Positions 16,919 through 25,411 of a DNA stretch of 64,000 nt are shown piece after piece; position 1 is the stretch's first letter, and the number at the start of each line of letters is the position of its first letter. Source of the DNA: Microbacterium aerolatum (GTDB lineage: Bacteria; Actinomycetota; Actinomycetes; Actinomycetales; Microbacteriaceae); assembly GCF_007988825.1 (NCBI RefSeq), contig NZ_BJUW01000001.1:186001-250000 (forward strand). Direction: 5' to 3'. Below the pieces are notes generated by a model. It was not told the origin of the DNA and made no database searches. It saw nothing but the letters and a program-made list of their open reading frames with translations. The position numbers and the translations under genes are program-made.

Positions 16919-18373
16919 ATGAAGTTCGTCAGCGAACAGCCAGCCGTGGATCTCACGTACTCCGACGTGTTCCTGGTGCCCCGCCGATCGGCCGTCACGA
17001 GTCGCCTTCAGGTCGATCTCGCTCCGCAGGACGGGACGCCGGCGACGATCCCGCTGGTCGCCTCGAACATGAACTCGGTGACCGGCCAGCGGCTCGCTGC
17101 GGTTCTCGCGCGACGCGGCGGTCTCGGCATCCTTCCGCAGGACATGCCGCTGCAGGATCTGGACGGCGCGATCCGCGATGTGAAGGCGCAGCCGGTGGCG
17201 TGGGACACGCCGCTCGTGCTCTCGCCGGCGGCGACGGTCGAGGATGCGCTCCGGCTGCTGCCCCCGATGAGCGGGCACGGCATCGTCGTGGCGGAGGGCA
17301 TCGGCCGGGTCGAGGCGTCGGCAGTGCACGGCGTACTCCCCGCCACGCGTCTGGCCAACGCGCTTCCCGATGCGCGACTGGGCGACCTCGTCCACTCCGG
17401 CACTCCGTCGCTGGAGGCGGAGGATGCCGCGGATGCGCGCGCCGCCTTCGACGTGATCACCGAGACTGGGACCGAGCTTGTCACGGTCGTCGATCACGGG
17501 CACCTGGTCGGCACGCTCAGCGCGCGCAGCGCGCTGCGCTCCACGCTCTATGCGCCGGCCGTCGACGCAGAAGGACGCCTCGCCGTCGGCGCCGCCATCG
17601 GCATCAACGGCGACGTCGCTGCCAAGGCCAGGGCGCTCGCCGGCGCAGGCGTCGACGTCCTCGTCCTCGACACCGCGCACGGACACCAGGAGGGGATGCT
17701 GCGCGCTCTCGCCACGGTGTCGGCGCTGAACCTCGGCATCCCGCTCGTGGCAGGCAACATCGTGACGGCCGACGGCGTGGAAGACCTCGTCGATGCCGGG
17801 GCGACGATCCTGAAAGTCGGCGTGGGCCCGGGGGCGATGTGCACCACGCGCATGATGACGGCCGTCGGCCGACCCCAGTTCTCCGCCGTGCTGGAGACCG
17901 CCGAGGCCGCTCGCGCGGTCGGCGCGCACGTCTGGGCCGACGGGGGAGTGCGGTACCCGCGCGACGTCGCGCTCGCGCTCGCGGCGGGGGCGGCATCCGT
18001 CATGATCGGTTCGTGGTTCGCCGGGACCATCGAGGCGCCGGGGCAGTTGCTGGCGGATGCCGACGGGCGCATCTTCAAGGAGTCGTGGGGGATGGCATCG
18101 ACCAAGGCCGTGCAGGCCAGGTTCGGGCGCCTCGACGCGTATGAGCGTGCTCGCAAGGAGCTGTTCGCCGAGGGCATCTCCTCGTCGAAGATCTACCTGG
18201 ACCCGCTGCGCCCAGGCGTCGAGGATCTGCTCGACATGATCACCTCCGGCGTGCGTTCGTCCTTCACCTACGCCGGCGCGGCATCCGTACCGGAGTTCCA
18301 CGAGCGCGCCCTCGTCGGCCGCCAGTCCGCCGCCGGCTACGAAGAGGGCAAGGCGCTCCCGGTGAGCTGGTAG
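16919..18373 (+). CDS. guaB1: GuaB1-family IMP dehydrogenase-related protein (GMP reductase)
   Basis: A 484-residue (beta/alpha)8 barrel of the IMPDH/GMPR family with a CBS-domain pair inserted at about residues 95-205. The catalytic cysteine loop reads GVGPGAMCTTRMMTAVG, and ADGGVRYPRDVALALAAGA binds the phosphate. Actinobacterial GuaB1 proteins act as GMP reductases in mycobacteria, converting GMP to IMP with NADPH, with the CBS domains giving nucleotide control. That assignment is carried over here by family. TACCGT precedes the ATG by 6 bases. In mycobacteria the gene adjoins two CNNM/CorC genes; here a nuclease island separates them. Confidence 0.9.
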   Translation: MKFVSEQPAVDLTYSDVFLVPRRSAVTSRLQVDLAPQDGTPATIPLVASNMNSVTGQRLAAVLARRGGLGILPQDMPLQDLDGAIRDVKAQPVAWDTPLVLSPAATVEDALRLLPPMSGHGIVVAEGIGRVEASAVHGVLPATRLANALPDARLGDLVHSGTPSLEAEDAADARAAFDVITETGTELVTVVDHGHLVGTLSARSALRSTLYAPAVDAEGRLAVGAAIGINGDVAAKARALAGAGVDVLVLDTAHGHQEGMLRALATVSALNLGIPLVAGNIVTADGVEDLVDAGATILKVGVGPGAMCTTRMMTAVGRPQFSAVLETAEAARAVGAHVWADGGVRYPRDVALALAAGAASVMIGSWFAGTIEAPGQLLADADGRIFKESWGMASTKAVQARFGRLDAYERARKELFAEGISSSKIYLDPLRPGVEDLLDMITSGVRSSFTYAGAASVPEFHERALVGRQSAAGYEEGKALPVSW

Positions 18374-18397
18374 CGCTCGCTGCGGCTGTTTCCCAAC

Positions 18398-18487
18398 TCG
18401 CGCTGCTCTTTCCTGGTTCGCGCTGCTCTTTCCTGTTCGCGCTGCTGAAGTCTCTGCAGCGTCAACAGCTTTGGACAGCGCGAAGAG
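18398..18487. repeat. Upstream repeat cluster framing the nuclease gene
   Basis: The 18-mer TCGCGCTGCTCTTTCCTG occurs exactly twice (18398-18415 and 18418-18435). A third partial copy merges into an imperfect palindrome at 18433-18468 (CTGTTCGCGCTGC on the left, GCAGCGTCAACAG on the right). A further inverted partial copy (TTGGACAGCGCGA) follows at 18471-18483. The cluster matches, in inverted orientation, the one at 19594-19664. Confidence 0.8.
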
Positions 18488-18594
18488 GCTCACGGGTGCC
18501 GCGACTCGTTCTGCACATTGCGGGATGCCGTCGAGTTGTTCGACAACGACGAGAAACTGATCGGATGCTCTCGCCGCTGTGCCAGCGTTCGGAC

Positions 18595-19563
18595 ATGTCA
18601 ATGCAGACAGAGCATCCGATCACCGTGCACCGGCGCCGCGAGCGCGATGGCGTTCCGCTCAACGACCGCCTGCTCAGGCAGTCGGTGCTCAGCGGCATGT
18701 ACCGGAGAGTCGTCGCAGGCAGCTACGTGCGCGAAACCGCGTGGAAGAACCTGAAGCCGATTCAGCAGCACCTGGTCCGAGTGCTCGAAGTCGCCGATCG
18801 CGCGCGCGGTCCGATCGTGCTCACGCACAGCGCTGCGGCTGCGATTCACACCATCGATCGCATCGGTGCACGGCCGAATCTCGTGGATGTGCGCATAGCG
18901 CAGAGCGGGGGCGGGCGTTCATCTGGTGCTGTGCGTCGTCGTGCACTGGGATTCGAGGGCGTCGAACTGGTCGAGTGGCGCGGGCATCTCGTGACCTCGC
19001 CAGCGCAGACGGTGGTCGACCTCGCATCCGAGGCGACGTTCACAGCTGGCGTGGTGGCGGCCGATCAGGTCCTGTGGGAGCATCGCTCGGGCGGTCCGCT
19101 CGCCCGGCATGACGAATTGCTGGGCGCCTTCGACACCAACCGACGCCGTGGAGTCGGGCGCGTCCCCGCGGTGCTCGAGTTCAGCACCGAGCTCTCGGAT
19201 TCCGTGCGCGAGAGCGAGGCGCGGGTTCTGCTTGACCGCCTGGGGTTCCCACGACCCGAGCTGCAGAAGGAGTTCGTGCTTCCCAGCGGGCGCACGGTGC
19301 GGTCGGACTTCTACTTTCCGGAGCAGGACCACGTCGGCGAGTTCGACGGCGTCGGCAAGTACTTCGATCCCGATATCCTCGCCGGCCGCACCCCGGAGCA
19401 GGCTCTTCTCGAAGAGAAGGACCGGGGCGATGCGCTGCGCAGGCAGGTATCCGGACTCTCCCGGTGGCGCACTCCTGATCAGCGGGATCCCGCCCGCCTT
19501 TACAGCATCCTCGTGGCCGACGGGTTGCCCTCGCGGTTTCCTCCGCCGCGGAAGCGTGCGTGA
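18595..19563 (+). CDS. HTH (AbiEi-like) plus DUF559/VSR-type nuclease-fold protein
   Basis: About 322 residues. The N-terminal half resembles the AbiEi antitoxin-type winged-helix region (VPLNDRLLRQSVLSGMYRRVVAGSYVR...) and a beta-rich middle part. The C-terminal 90 residues have the order expected of a PD-(D/E)xK endonuclease of the DUF559/VSR group: ESEARVLLDRLG, then RSDFYFP, then VGEFDGVGKY, then KDRGDALRRQ, giving candidate residues E, D, ExD and K. No partner toxin gene is next to it. Several in-frame ATGs exist (18565, 18595, 18601); 18595 is a guess. It is framed on both sides by related inverted repeats and separates guaB1 from its usual CNNM neighbours, so it is probably a recent arrival. 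The function is unproven. Confidence 0.65.
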   Translation: MSMQTEHPITVHRRRERDGVPLNDRLLRQSVLSGMYRRVVAGSYVRETAWKNLKPIQQHLVRVLEVADRARGPIVLTHSAAAAIHTIDRIGARPNLVDVRIAQSGGGRSSGAVRRRALGFEGVELVEWRGHLVTSPAQTVVDLASEATFTAGVVAADQVLWEHRSGGPLARHDELLGAFDTNRRRGVGRVPAVLEFSTELSDSVRESEARVLLDRLGFPRPELQKEFVLPSGRTVRSDFYFPEQDHVGEFDGVGKYFDPDILAGRTPEQALLEEKDRGDALRRQVSGLSRWRTPDQRDPARLYSILVADGLPSRFPPPRKRA

Positions 19564-19593
19564 CAACGGTGCGCATCTTCGCGCGGCCCATAT

Positions 19594-19664
19594 CTGTTCG
19601 CGCTGCTCGAACTTCTGCAGCGTGAACAGCGAACAGCAGCGCGAATCAGGAAAGGACAGCGCGA
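19594..19664. repeat. Downstream repeat cluster framing the nuclease gene
   Basis: 19594-19629 is an imperfect palindrome (CTGTTCGCGCTGC...GCAGCGTGAACAG) matching 30 of 36 positions of 18433-18468 as a direct repeat. It is followed by inverted copies of the upstream 18-mer: a partial one at about 19632-19645 and CAGGAAAGGACAGCGCGA at 19647-19664 (16 of 18 matches). Confidence 0.8.
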
Positions 19665-19744
19665 CTCTGAAACCACGGCGGATGCCGCGCGGCGGCGCCG
19701 CAGAACTCACAGCGAAAACAAGAGAGCACCGGCCGCCGATTCTG

Positions 19745-19750
19745 TAGAAT
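19745..19750 (+). promoter_or_regulatory. -10 hexamer TAGAAT before a short leader ORF
   Basis: TAGAAT is the most canonical -10 in this region. It lies 9 bases before the ATG at 19760, which opens the short ORF, so that ORF would be the first thing translated on a leaderless message. Confidence 0.6.
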
Positions 19751-19759
19751 CGATGCACC

Positions 19760-19831
19760 ATGGACGACCCTCCCAGTTGTAGTACCTCGCCCCACTGCCC
19801 GCGCTGCCACTCCGAGGAGGGGAGCGTCTGA
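19760..19831 (+). CDS. Leaderless 23-codon Cys-containing leader ORF coupled to the CNNM gene
   Basis: The ORF reads ATG GAC GAC CCT CCC AGT TGT... and encodes 23 residues beginning MDDPPSCSTSPHC and ending CHSEEGSV, with three cysteines and two histidines (C-x5-C-x2-C-H). The TGA stop shares its A with the ATG of the CNNM gene (TGATG). The Shine-Dalgarno of that gene (GAGGAGGGGAG) lies inside the last codons. This fits a regulatory leader peptide or a tiny metal-binding protein. Mycobacteria use leaderless Cys-rich short ORFs as cysteine-sensing attenuators, but those have consecutive Cys codons, which this lacks. Not experimentally supported. Confidence 0.5.
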   Translation: MDDPPSCSTSPHCPRCHSEEGSV

Positions 19832-21150
19832 TGGATTACGTCATGTTGGGCGTGGGGCTCCTGCTCACGGTGGGGACGGGCCTGTTCGTCGCCAGCGAGT
19901 TCGCGCTCGTCAACCTCGACCGCGCTGAGCTCGAAGCGCGACAGGCACGCGGCGAATCGCGGCTGTCGCTGACGATCAGCGCCCTCAAGCACACCTCCAC
20001 ACATCTGTCTTCCGCGCAGCTCGGCATCACGCTGACCACGCTGCTGACCGGTTACACCATGGAGCCGGCTCTCTCGAACCTGCTGCGCCCTGTGCTCACG
20101 GCTTGGGGGATCTCCGAGGCGGCGGTCAGCCCGATCGCGACCGTCGTGGCGATGACCCTCGCGACGGTGCTCTCCATGATCCTCGGCGAGCTCGTGCCGA
20201 AGAACTTCGCGCTGGCACTGCCGCGGCAGACGGCGAAGCTCGTCGTTCCGTTCCAGGTCGCGTTCACGACGGTCTTCAAACCGGCGATCCTGCTGCTCAA
20301 CGGCAGCGCCAACGGCATCCTCCGCTCTGTCGGGATCGAGCCGAAGGAAGAGCTCTCCGGTGCGCGGACGGCCGAGGAGCTCTCCTCACTCGTCCGGCGG
20401 TCGGCGAGCGCCGGCGTGCTCGAGGCCGACACCGCGTCGCTCCTCGATCGCACCCTCACCTTCTCCCGGCTGTCGGCCGACGACGTGATGACGCCGCGTC
20501 CGAGCATGCATGCGATCGCGGCGGGGGACTCCGCCGAGGATGTCATCCAGCTCGCCCGTCGCACCGGCCACAGCCGGTTCCCGGTGTACGACGACGACCT
20601 CGACGACATCACCGGCGTCGTCCATCTCAAGGCCGCCGTCTCCGTTCCCCGTGAGCGTCGCAGTGAGGTGCCCGTCGGTGCGCTGTCGACCGAACCGCTG
20701 CGCGTTCCCGAGACCCTGCACCTGGACGTGCTGATCTCCGAGCTGCGCGCCAAGGGCTACCAGCTCGCGGTCGTCGTCGACGAGTACGGCGGCACCGCCG
20801 GCATCGTCACTCTGGAAGACCTCGTCGAGGAGATCGTCGGCGAAGTGTCCGACGAGCACGACCGCAGCCGCGCCGGCATCGTCCAGGGCCGCGATTCGGT
20901 CACTTTCCCGGGCGAGCTGCGACCCGACGAACTGCTGGGCCGCACCGGGGTGCGCGTGCCGGAAGGAGACGTGTACGACACCGTGGGCGGCTACATCATG
21001 AGCGTGCTCGAACGCGTGCCCGCCGCCGGCGACGAGGTCAGCCTCGACTCCGGCGTTCTGCAGGTGGTCCGCATGGACGGCCGCCGCGTCGACCGCATCC
21101 GCTACACGCCAGTGCCGGTCGACGTCGCGAATGAGGAGGTGACCCGATGA
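19831..21150 (+). CDS. CNNM/CorC (HlyC) family transporter-like protein, full length
   Basis: A 439-residue protein. A DUF21/CNNM membrane domain (residues 1-190) contains hydrophobic helices and the conserved [13 protein letters not shown] motif. Two CBS domains follow (about 205-325, with [19 protein letters not shown] and [26 protein letters not shown]), then a CorC_HlyC domain (about 345-430). Family members bind ATP-Mg in the CBS pair and have been linked to magnesium and cobalt efflux; the hemolysin label is historical. The ATG has a strong Shine-Dalgarno and overlaps the leader ORF stop. The second CNNM gene overlaps its end by ATGA. It is orthologous in position to mycobacterial Rv1842c. 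Confidence 0.88.
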   Translation: MDYVMLGVGLLLTVGTGLFVASEFALVNLDRAELEARQARGESRLSLTISALKHTSTHLSSAQLGITLTTLLTGYTMEPALSNLLRPVLTAWGISEAAVSPIATVVAMTLATVLSMILGELVPKNFALALPRQTAKLVVPFQVAFTTVFKPAILLLNGSANGILRSVGIEPKEELSGARTAEELSSLVRRSASAGVLEADTASLLDRTLTFSRLSADDVMTPRPSMHAIAAGDSAEDVIQLARRTGHSRFPVYDDDLDDITGVVHLKAAVSVPRERRSEVPVGALSTEPLRVPETLHLDVLISELRAKGYQLAVVVDEYGGTAGIVTLEDLVEEIVGEVSDEHDRSRAGIVQGRDSVTFPGELRPDELLGRTGVRVPEGDVYDTVGGYIMSVLERVPAAGDEVSLDSGVLQVVRMDGRRVDRIRYTPVPVDVANEEVTR

Positions 21151-22208
21151 GCGATTGGATGGGAATCGTCTGGCTCGTGATCCTGCTCGTCGCGAACGCC
21201 TTCTTCGTCGGCGCCGAGTTCGCCGTGATCTCGGCCCGCCGTTCGCAGATCGAACCGAGGGCGGAGCAGGGCTCCAGGGCGGCCAAGACCGCACTGTTCG
21301 CGATGGAGCACGCGACGCTCATGCTCGCGACCTCTCAGCTGGGCATCACGATCTGCTCGCTGCTGATCCTGAACGTCTCCGAGCCCGCGATCCATCACCT
21401 CCTCGCCGTGCCGATGCACGCGCTCGGATGGGCCGAACCGGTCGTCGACATCACCGGATTCGTCGTCGCGCTGCTGCTGGTGTCGTACCTGCACGTCGTG
21501 TTCGGCGAGATGGTGCCGAAGAACCTCGCGTTCTCGATCCCCGACCGTGCGGTACTGATCCTCGCGCCGCCGCTGGTGTGGGTATCCAAGGTGTTCCACC
21601 CCGTGATCTGGGTGCTCAACGCTGCCGCCAACGGCGTGCTGCGCCTGTTCCGCGTCGAGCCGAAGAACGAGGCGGCATCCACGTTCACGATCGACGAGGT
21701 CGCGACGATCGTCGACCAGTCGCGCCGTGAGGGTGTACTGACCGACACGTCGGGTGCCGTTGCAAAGGCTGTCGAGTTCACGGACAAGAAGGCGCGCGAC
21801 GTCGCCGTGTCACTGAGCGATCTCGTCACCCTGCCGCAGACCACGACCCCGGACGACATCGAGCGTGCGGTGGCCCGCTACGGATTCTCCCGCTACGTGA
21901 TCGTGGATGAGGAGAGCACCCCGCTCGGGTACGTGCACCTGAAGGACATCCTGCGGGCGTCGGAGGGGGAGGACGCGGCCGCGAAGACGATCGCGCCGAT
22001 CCCGTCCAAGCGCATCCACCACATGGTGCCCGTGCAGGAGGACACCGACCTCGAGGACGCGTTGGCTCTCATGCGACGCGCCGGCCGCCATCTCGCGAAG
22101 GTGCGCAACACGCAGGGCGAGACCACGGCCGTGCTGTTCCTCGAGGACATCCTCGAAGAGCTCGTCGGCGAGGTTCAGGATGCCACCAGAAGGGTGCACG
22201 GACGGTAG
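21147..22208 (+). CDS. CNNM-family protein lacking the CorC_HlyC domain
   Basis: A 353-residue protein. The DUF21 membrane domain (about 1-190, with FGEMVPKNLAFSIP) is followed by the CBS pair (about 205-340, YVIVDEESTPLGYVHLKDILRAS and VLFLEDILEELVGEVQDATRR). It stops there, without the CorC_HlyC module present in its upstream partner. The pair probably works as a heteromer or as regulatory and core subunits (inference). The start is coupled to the upstream gene by a 4-base overlap. A CGGCGGCCGCCG palindrome at 22210-22221 follows the stop and precedes the end of the convergent OYE gene. Confidence 0.87.
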   Translation: MSDWMGIVWLVILLVANAFFVGAEFAVISARRSQIEPRAEQGSRAAKTALFAMEHATLMLATSQLGITICSLLILNVSEPAIHHLLAVPMHALGWAEPVVDITGFVVALLLVSYLHVVFGEMVPKNLAFSIPDRAVLILAPPLVWVSKVFHPVIWVLNAAANGVLRLFRVEPKNEAASTFTIDEVATIVDQSRREGVLTDTSGAVAKAVEFTDKKARDVAVSLSDLVTLPQTTTPDDIERAVARYGFSRYVIVDEESTPLGYVHLKDILRASEGEDAAAKTIAPIPSKRIHHMVPVQEDTDLEDALALMRRAGRHLAKVRNTQGETTAVLFLEDILEELVGEVQDATRRVHGR

Positions 22209-22226
22209 ACGGCGGCCGCCGCGGGA

Positions 22227-23294
22227 TCAGCGCCAGCGTGCGCGCAGATACTGCGGCGGCCAGTCCGTCTCCGCACCCAACTCGTGTGCGGCGCGCAGCC
22301 CGAAGTGCGGGTCGCGCAGCCACTCCCGCCCCGCGAAGATCGCGTCGGCTGCCCCCTCCGACAGCACCTGCTCGGCCTGCTCTGCGGCGGTGATCAGTCC
22401 CACGGCGCTCACCGGCACCCGGCCGGACCTGCGCACGGTCGCGGCGAGCGGCACCTGATAGCCCGGGTGTACGTCGATCCGCTGGTGGGCCACCAGGCCG
22501 CCGCTGGAGACGTCGATCAGGTCGGCACCGTGCTCGATGGCCCACTCGGCGACCTGCGCCGCCTCCTCAGGGGTGAACCCGCCGTCCGCGTGGTCGGTAG
22601 CGGAGATGCGCACGAACACGGGCACACCGTCGCCCGCGACGGCGCGCACCTCGTCGATGATGCGCAGCAGCAGGCGGGCACGGTTGGCCAGCGTCCCGCC
22701 GTACTCGTCGGTCCGCTGATTCGACAGCGGTGAGAGGAACTGGTGCAGCAGGTAGCCGTGCGCACCGTGCAGCTCGAGCACGTCGAAGCCGGCGTCCAGC
22801 GCTCGTCGTGCCGCGGCGGCGAATCCGTCCACGACGCGCTCGATGCCCGCGGCATCCAGGGCGACGGGCTCGTCGAAACCCTCGAAGGCGATCGCCGACG
22901 GCGCGACCGTCTGCCATCCGCCGTCCGCCTCCGCAACTGACCCGCGCTCATCCGCCCACGGCCACCAGGTCGAGGCTTTGCGCCCGGCGTGCGCGAGCTG
23001 GATGCCGGCGAGCGAGCCGCGGTGATGGATGGCATGCACGATCGGCGCCCAGGCGTCGCGCTGCTCGTCGTTCCAGATGCCGGTGTCTCGCGGGGAGATG
23101 CGTCCCTCCGACACGACGCTGGTGGCCTCCGCCACGATGAGACCCGCCCCGCCCGAGGCGAACTGGGCCAGATGCGCGTGGTGCCATTCCTGCACGAGAC
23201 CATCCACGGCGCTGTACATGCACATCGGCGAGACCCACAGGCGGTTCGGGAACGTGACGGAACGAAGGCTGAGCGGGGAGAAGAGAAGACTCAC
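22227..23294 (-). CDS. NADH:flavin oxidoreductase of the Old Yellow Enzyme family (YqjM/NamA-like)
   Basis: A 355-residue FMN-dependent TIM barrel that reduces activated alkenes such as enones with NADPH. Motifs are RLWVSPMCMYSA at the N-terminus (YqjM-type, with the flavin-tuning Cys), QLAHAGRKAS, ELHGAHGYLLHQFLSPLSNQRTDEYGG (substrate-binding His pair and active-site region) and VGLITAAEQAEQVL before the phosphate-binding GREWLRDP. The GTG start at 23294 is fixed by TACGGT 6 bases upstream. Longer in-frame extensions are rejected since the conserved fold starts with LFSPLSLRSVTFPNR. The substrate is unknown. Confidence 0.9.
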   Translation of the reverse strand: MSLLFSPLSLRSVTFPNRLWVSPMCMYSAVDGLVQEWHHAHLAQFASGGAGLIVAEATSVVSEGRISPRDTGIWNDEQRDAWAPIVHAIHHRGSLAGIQLAHAGRKASTWWPWADERGSVAEADGGWQTVAPSAIAFEGFDEPVALDAAGIERVVDGFAAAARRALDAGFDVLELHGAHGYLLHQFLSPLSNQRTDEYGGTLANRARLLLRIIDEVRAVAGDGVPVFVRISATDHADGGFTPEEAAQVAEWAIEHGADLIDVSSGGLVAHQRIDVHPGYQVPLAATVRRSGRVPVSAVGLITAAEQAEQVLSEGAADAIFAGREWLRDPHFGLRAAHELGAETDWPPQYLRARWR

Positions 23295-23346
23295 CCTTCG
23301 ACCGTAGTACCGCCGTCCGGACGGTCGGCGCGCTAGCGTTGAACCC

Positions 23347-24183
23347 ATGGTCGAGGTGCGCGAATGGTCCCGTGCGGACACCGTCCCGCTGCTGTGCGTG
23401 CCGACGGCATCCGACGACAAATACTCGCGCGGCGTGGTCGCGATCCGCACCGGATCGGATGCCTACCCCGGAGCCGCCGTGCTCGGCGTCGAAGCGGCAT
23501 GGCGCACCGGCGCCGGATTCGTCCGGTACGTGGGCGCGGGCAGAGCAGCGGATGCCGTGATCGCCCGCCGCCCGGAGACCGTGGCCGCATCGGACATCGG
23601 ACGCACGCGCGTCGGAGCCTGGGTGATCGGCTCGGGCACGGACCCATCGCACCGGTCCTGGGACGAGGAGCGCGCGCTGCGCGAGATCCTCACCGGAAGC
23701 ACACCCGTCGTCGTCGACGCCGGCGCCCTCGATCTGGCCCCCCGCGCTGAGGCCCCGCTGGTCGTCACCCCGCACGCCGGCGAGTTCGCGAGGCTGCGCG
23801 AGAGGATGGGCCTGTCGCCCGAGGGCAGCGGAGACCGCGCCGCGGATGCCGTCGAGGTGGCGGCAGCGCTCGCCGCGGTCGTCCTGCTCAAGGGGGCGCC
23901 GACGATCATCGCCGCTCCCGACGGGTCTGCCAGAAGCGTCGCCGACGCGCCGTCCTGGCTGGCCACGGCCGGCACCGGCGACGTGCTGGCCGGGATGCTG
24001 GGCGCGCTGATCGCGGCGAACCCGGAGTCTCCGCTGGCCGATGTCGTGGCATCCGGCGCGTGGCTCCACGCACATGCCGCCGCGATCGCGTCCGGTGTGC
24101 AGGACAGCGGCCCGGGGCATCCGATCGTCGCCCTCGATCTCGCACGCGCGATCCCGGCCGCCATCGGGGATCTGCTGTCGTGA
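23347..24183 (+). CDS. nnrD: ADP-dependent NAD(P)H-hydrate dehydratase
   Basis: A 278-residue ribokinase-like repair enzyme that dehydrates damaged NADHX/NADPHX using ADP (some use ATP). Motifs are KYSRGVVAIRTGSDAYPGAAVLGVEAAWRTGAGFVRYVG at the N-terminus, VVDAGALDL, VVTPHAGEFARL, LLKGAPTIIAAPDG and the anion-hole ATAGTGDVLAGMLGAL. There is no N-terminal epimerase (NnrE) domain, so that activity is elsewhere. Start: TAGCGT 7 bases before the ATG. The stop overlaps the next gene by GTGA. Confidence 0.9.
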   Translation: MVEVREWSRADTVPLLCVPTASDDKYSRGVVAIRTGSDAYPGAAVLGVEAAWRTGAGFVRYVGAGRAADAVIARRPETVAASDIGRTRVGAWVIGSGTDPSHRSWDEERALREILTGSTPVVVDAGALDLAPRAEAPLVVTPHAGEFARLRERMGLSPEGSGDRAADAVEVAAALAAVVLLKGAPTIIAAPDGSARSVADAPSWLATAGTGDVLAGMLGALIAANPESPLADVVASGAWLHAHAAAIASGVQDSGPGHPIVALDLARAIPAAIGDLLS

Positions 24184-25403
24184 AGCCGCGCGTCATCGGC
24201 CTGTGGGCCGCTTTCCTCGCCGCGCACGTACTCGTCGCCTGGCTGGGATGGGTGTATCCGACGCAGCCGATGGGCGACGTCGTGCTCGTCTATCAGCCGT
24301 GGTCCGCGTCCGCGCTCAGCGGCGGAGCGATCGTCGGCATCACCGAATCCTGGGTGTACCCGCAGCCCGCCCTGCTGCCGATGTTCCTCACCCAGCTGCT
24401 CGCGTGGCCGCTGAACAGCCTGGTCGGCACGACGGGCGCGTACCTGATCGGCTGGGCCGTGCTGATCACGGCGCTGGATGCCGTCGGCTTCGGCGTGCTC
24501 GTGGGCCGTGTGGGGACCGCTGCGCGACGTTCGGCCGGCTGGTTCTGGACCGCGGCGCTGCTGCTGTTCGGGCCGATCGCGATGTACCGCATCGACGCGG
24601 TGACGGTGCCGCTCGCGGTGATCGGTGGATGCTGGCTCGTCAGACGCCCTACCGTGGCCGCAGCCGTTCTCACGCTCGCCGCGTGGGTGAAGATCTGGCC
24701 GGGCGCGCTCGTCGTCGCGGCCATTGCCGCTGCGCGCACGCGAATGCGGATCCTGCTCGTCTTCCTCGCGACCAGTGCTGCGATCGTCGTCGTGCTGTTC
24801 CTGCTCGGCGCCGACCGGCACCTGTTCGGCTTCATCTTCGAGCAGACCGGTCGCGGATTGCAGATCGAGGCGGTCGCCGCAACACCGTTCATGTGGATGG
24901 CGGCGGCGGGCGCGGCATCCATCGATTACAGCTTCGAGATCCTCACCTTCCAGATCGGCGCCCCGGGAGTCGAGGTGCTCTCGACGCTGCTGACCCCGCT
25001 CATGGCACTCGCCGCGATCGGCGTGCTCCTCCTCGGCGCGGTGAAAGCGGCCCGCGGCGCGTCCTTCCCGCGACTGTTCCCGCCGCTCGCGCTGACCCTC
25101 GTGGCCGTGCTGATCGTGACGAACAAGGTCGGCTCGCCGCAGTTCCAGACCTGGCTGATCGCACCGGTGATCCTGTGGATCATCTTCGACCGCACGCGCG
25201 CCGGGATTCCGGCGGCTCTCGTGCTCATACTCGCCGGGCTCACCTGCCTCGTCTACCCGCTGACCTACGACGGGCTGCTGCGCGCCGAGCTCGTGCCGGT
25301 CCTGCTGCTGACCGCGCGCAACGCGCTCGTGATCGTGCTGCTCGTCATTGCCGTTCGGGCACTGATCCGCGTGCCCATCGCTCGCTCCGCCAAGAGAAAC
25401 TGA
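24180..25403 (+). CDS. GT87-like polytopic membrane glycosyltransferase
   Basis: A 407-residue integral membrane protein with roughly nine to ten hydrophobic segments. It resembles the GT87 (DUF2029) alpha-mannosyltransferase group, which uses polyprenyl-phosphate mannose on the outer face of the membrane. A GT-C-like acidic loop is seen early: TQPMGDVVLVYQPWSASALSGG. AWVKIWPGALVV later in the protein is typical of the family. The GTG overlaps the nnrD stop. No other glycan gene is adjacent, so the acceptor is unknown; mannosylation of lipids or lipoglycans is an inference from actinobacterial homologues. Confidence 0.7.
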   Translation: MKPRVIGLWAAFLAAHVLVAWLGWVYPTQPMGDVVLVYQPWSASALSGGAIVGITESWVYPQPALLPMFLTQLLAWPLNSLVGTTGAYLIGWAVLITALDAVGFGVLVGRVGTAARRSAGWFWTAALLLFGPIAMYRIDAVTVPLAVIGGCWLVRRPTVAAAVLTLAAWVKIWPGALVVAAIAAARTRMRILLVFLATSAAIVVVLFLLGADRHLFGFIFEQTGRGLQIEAVAATPFMWMAAAGAASIDYSFEILTFQIGAPGVEVLSTLLTPLMALAAIGVLLLGAVKAARGASFPRLFPPLALTLVAVLIVTNKVGSPQFQTWLIAPVILWIIFDRTRAGIPAALVLILAGLTCLVYPLTYDGLLRAELVPVLLLTARNALVIVLLVIAVRALIRVPIARSAKRN

Positions 25404-25411
25404 GGAACACC

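Noticed and set aside
18595..19563. AbiE-type toxin-antitoxin operon
   Set aside because: Only the AbiEi-like N-terminal region is present; there is no AbiEii nucleotidyltransferase gene adjacent, and the C-terminus is nuclease-like instead.
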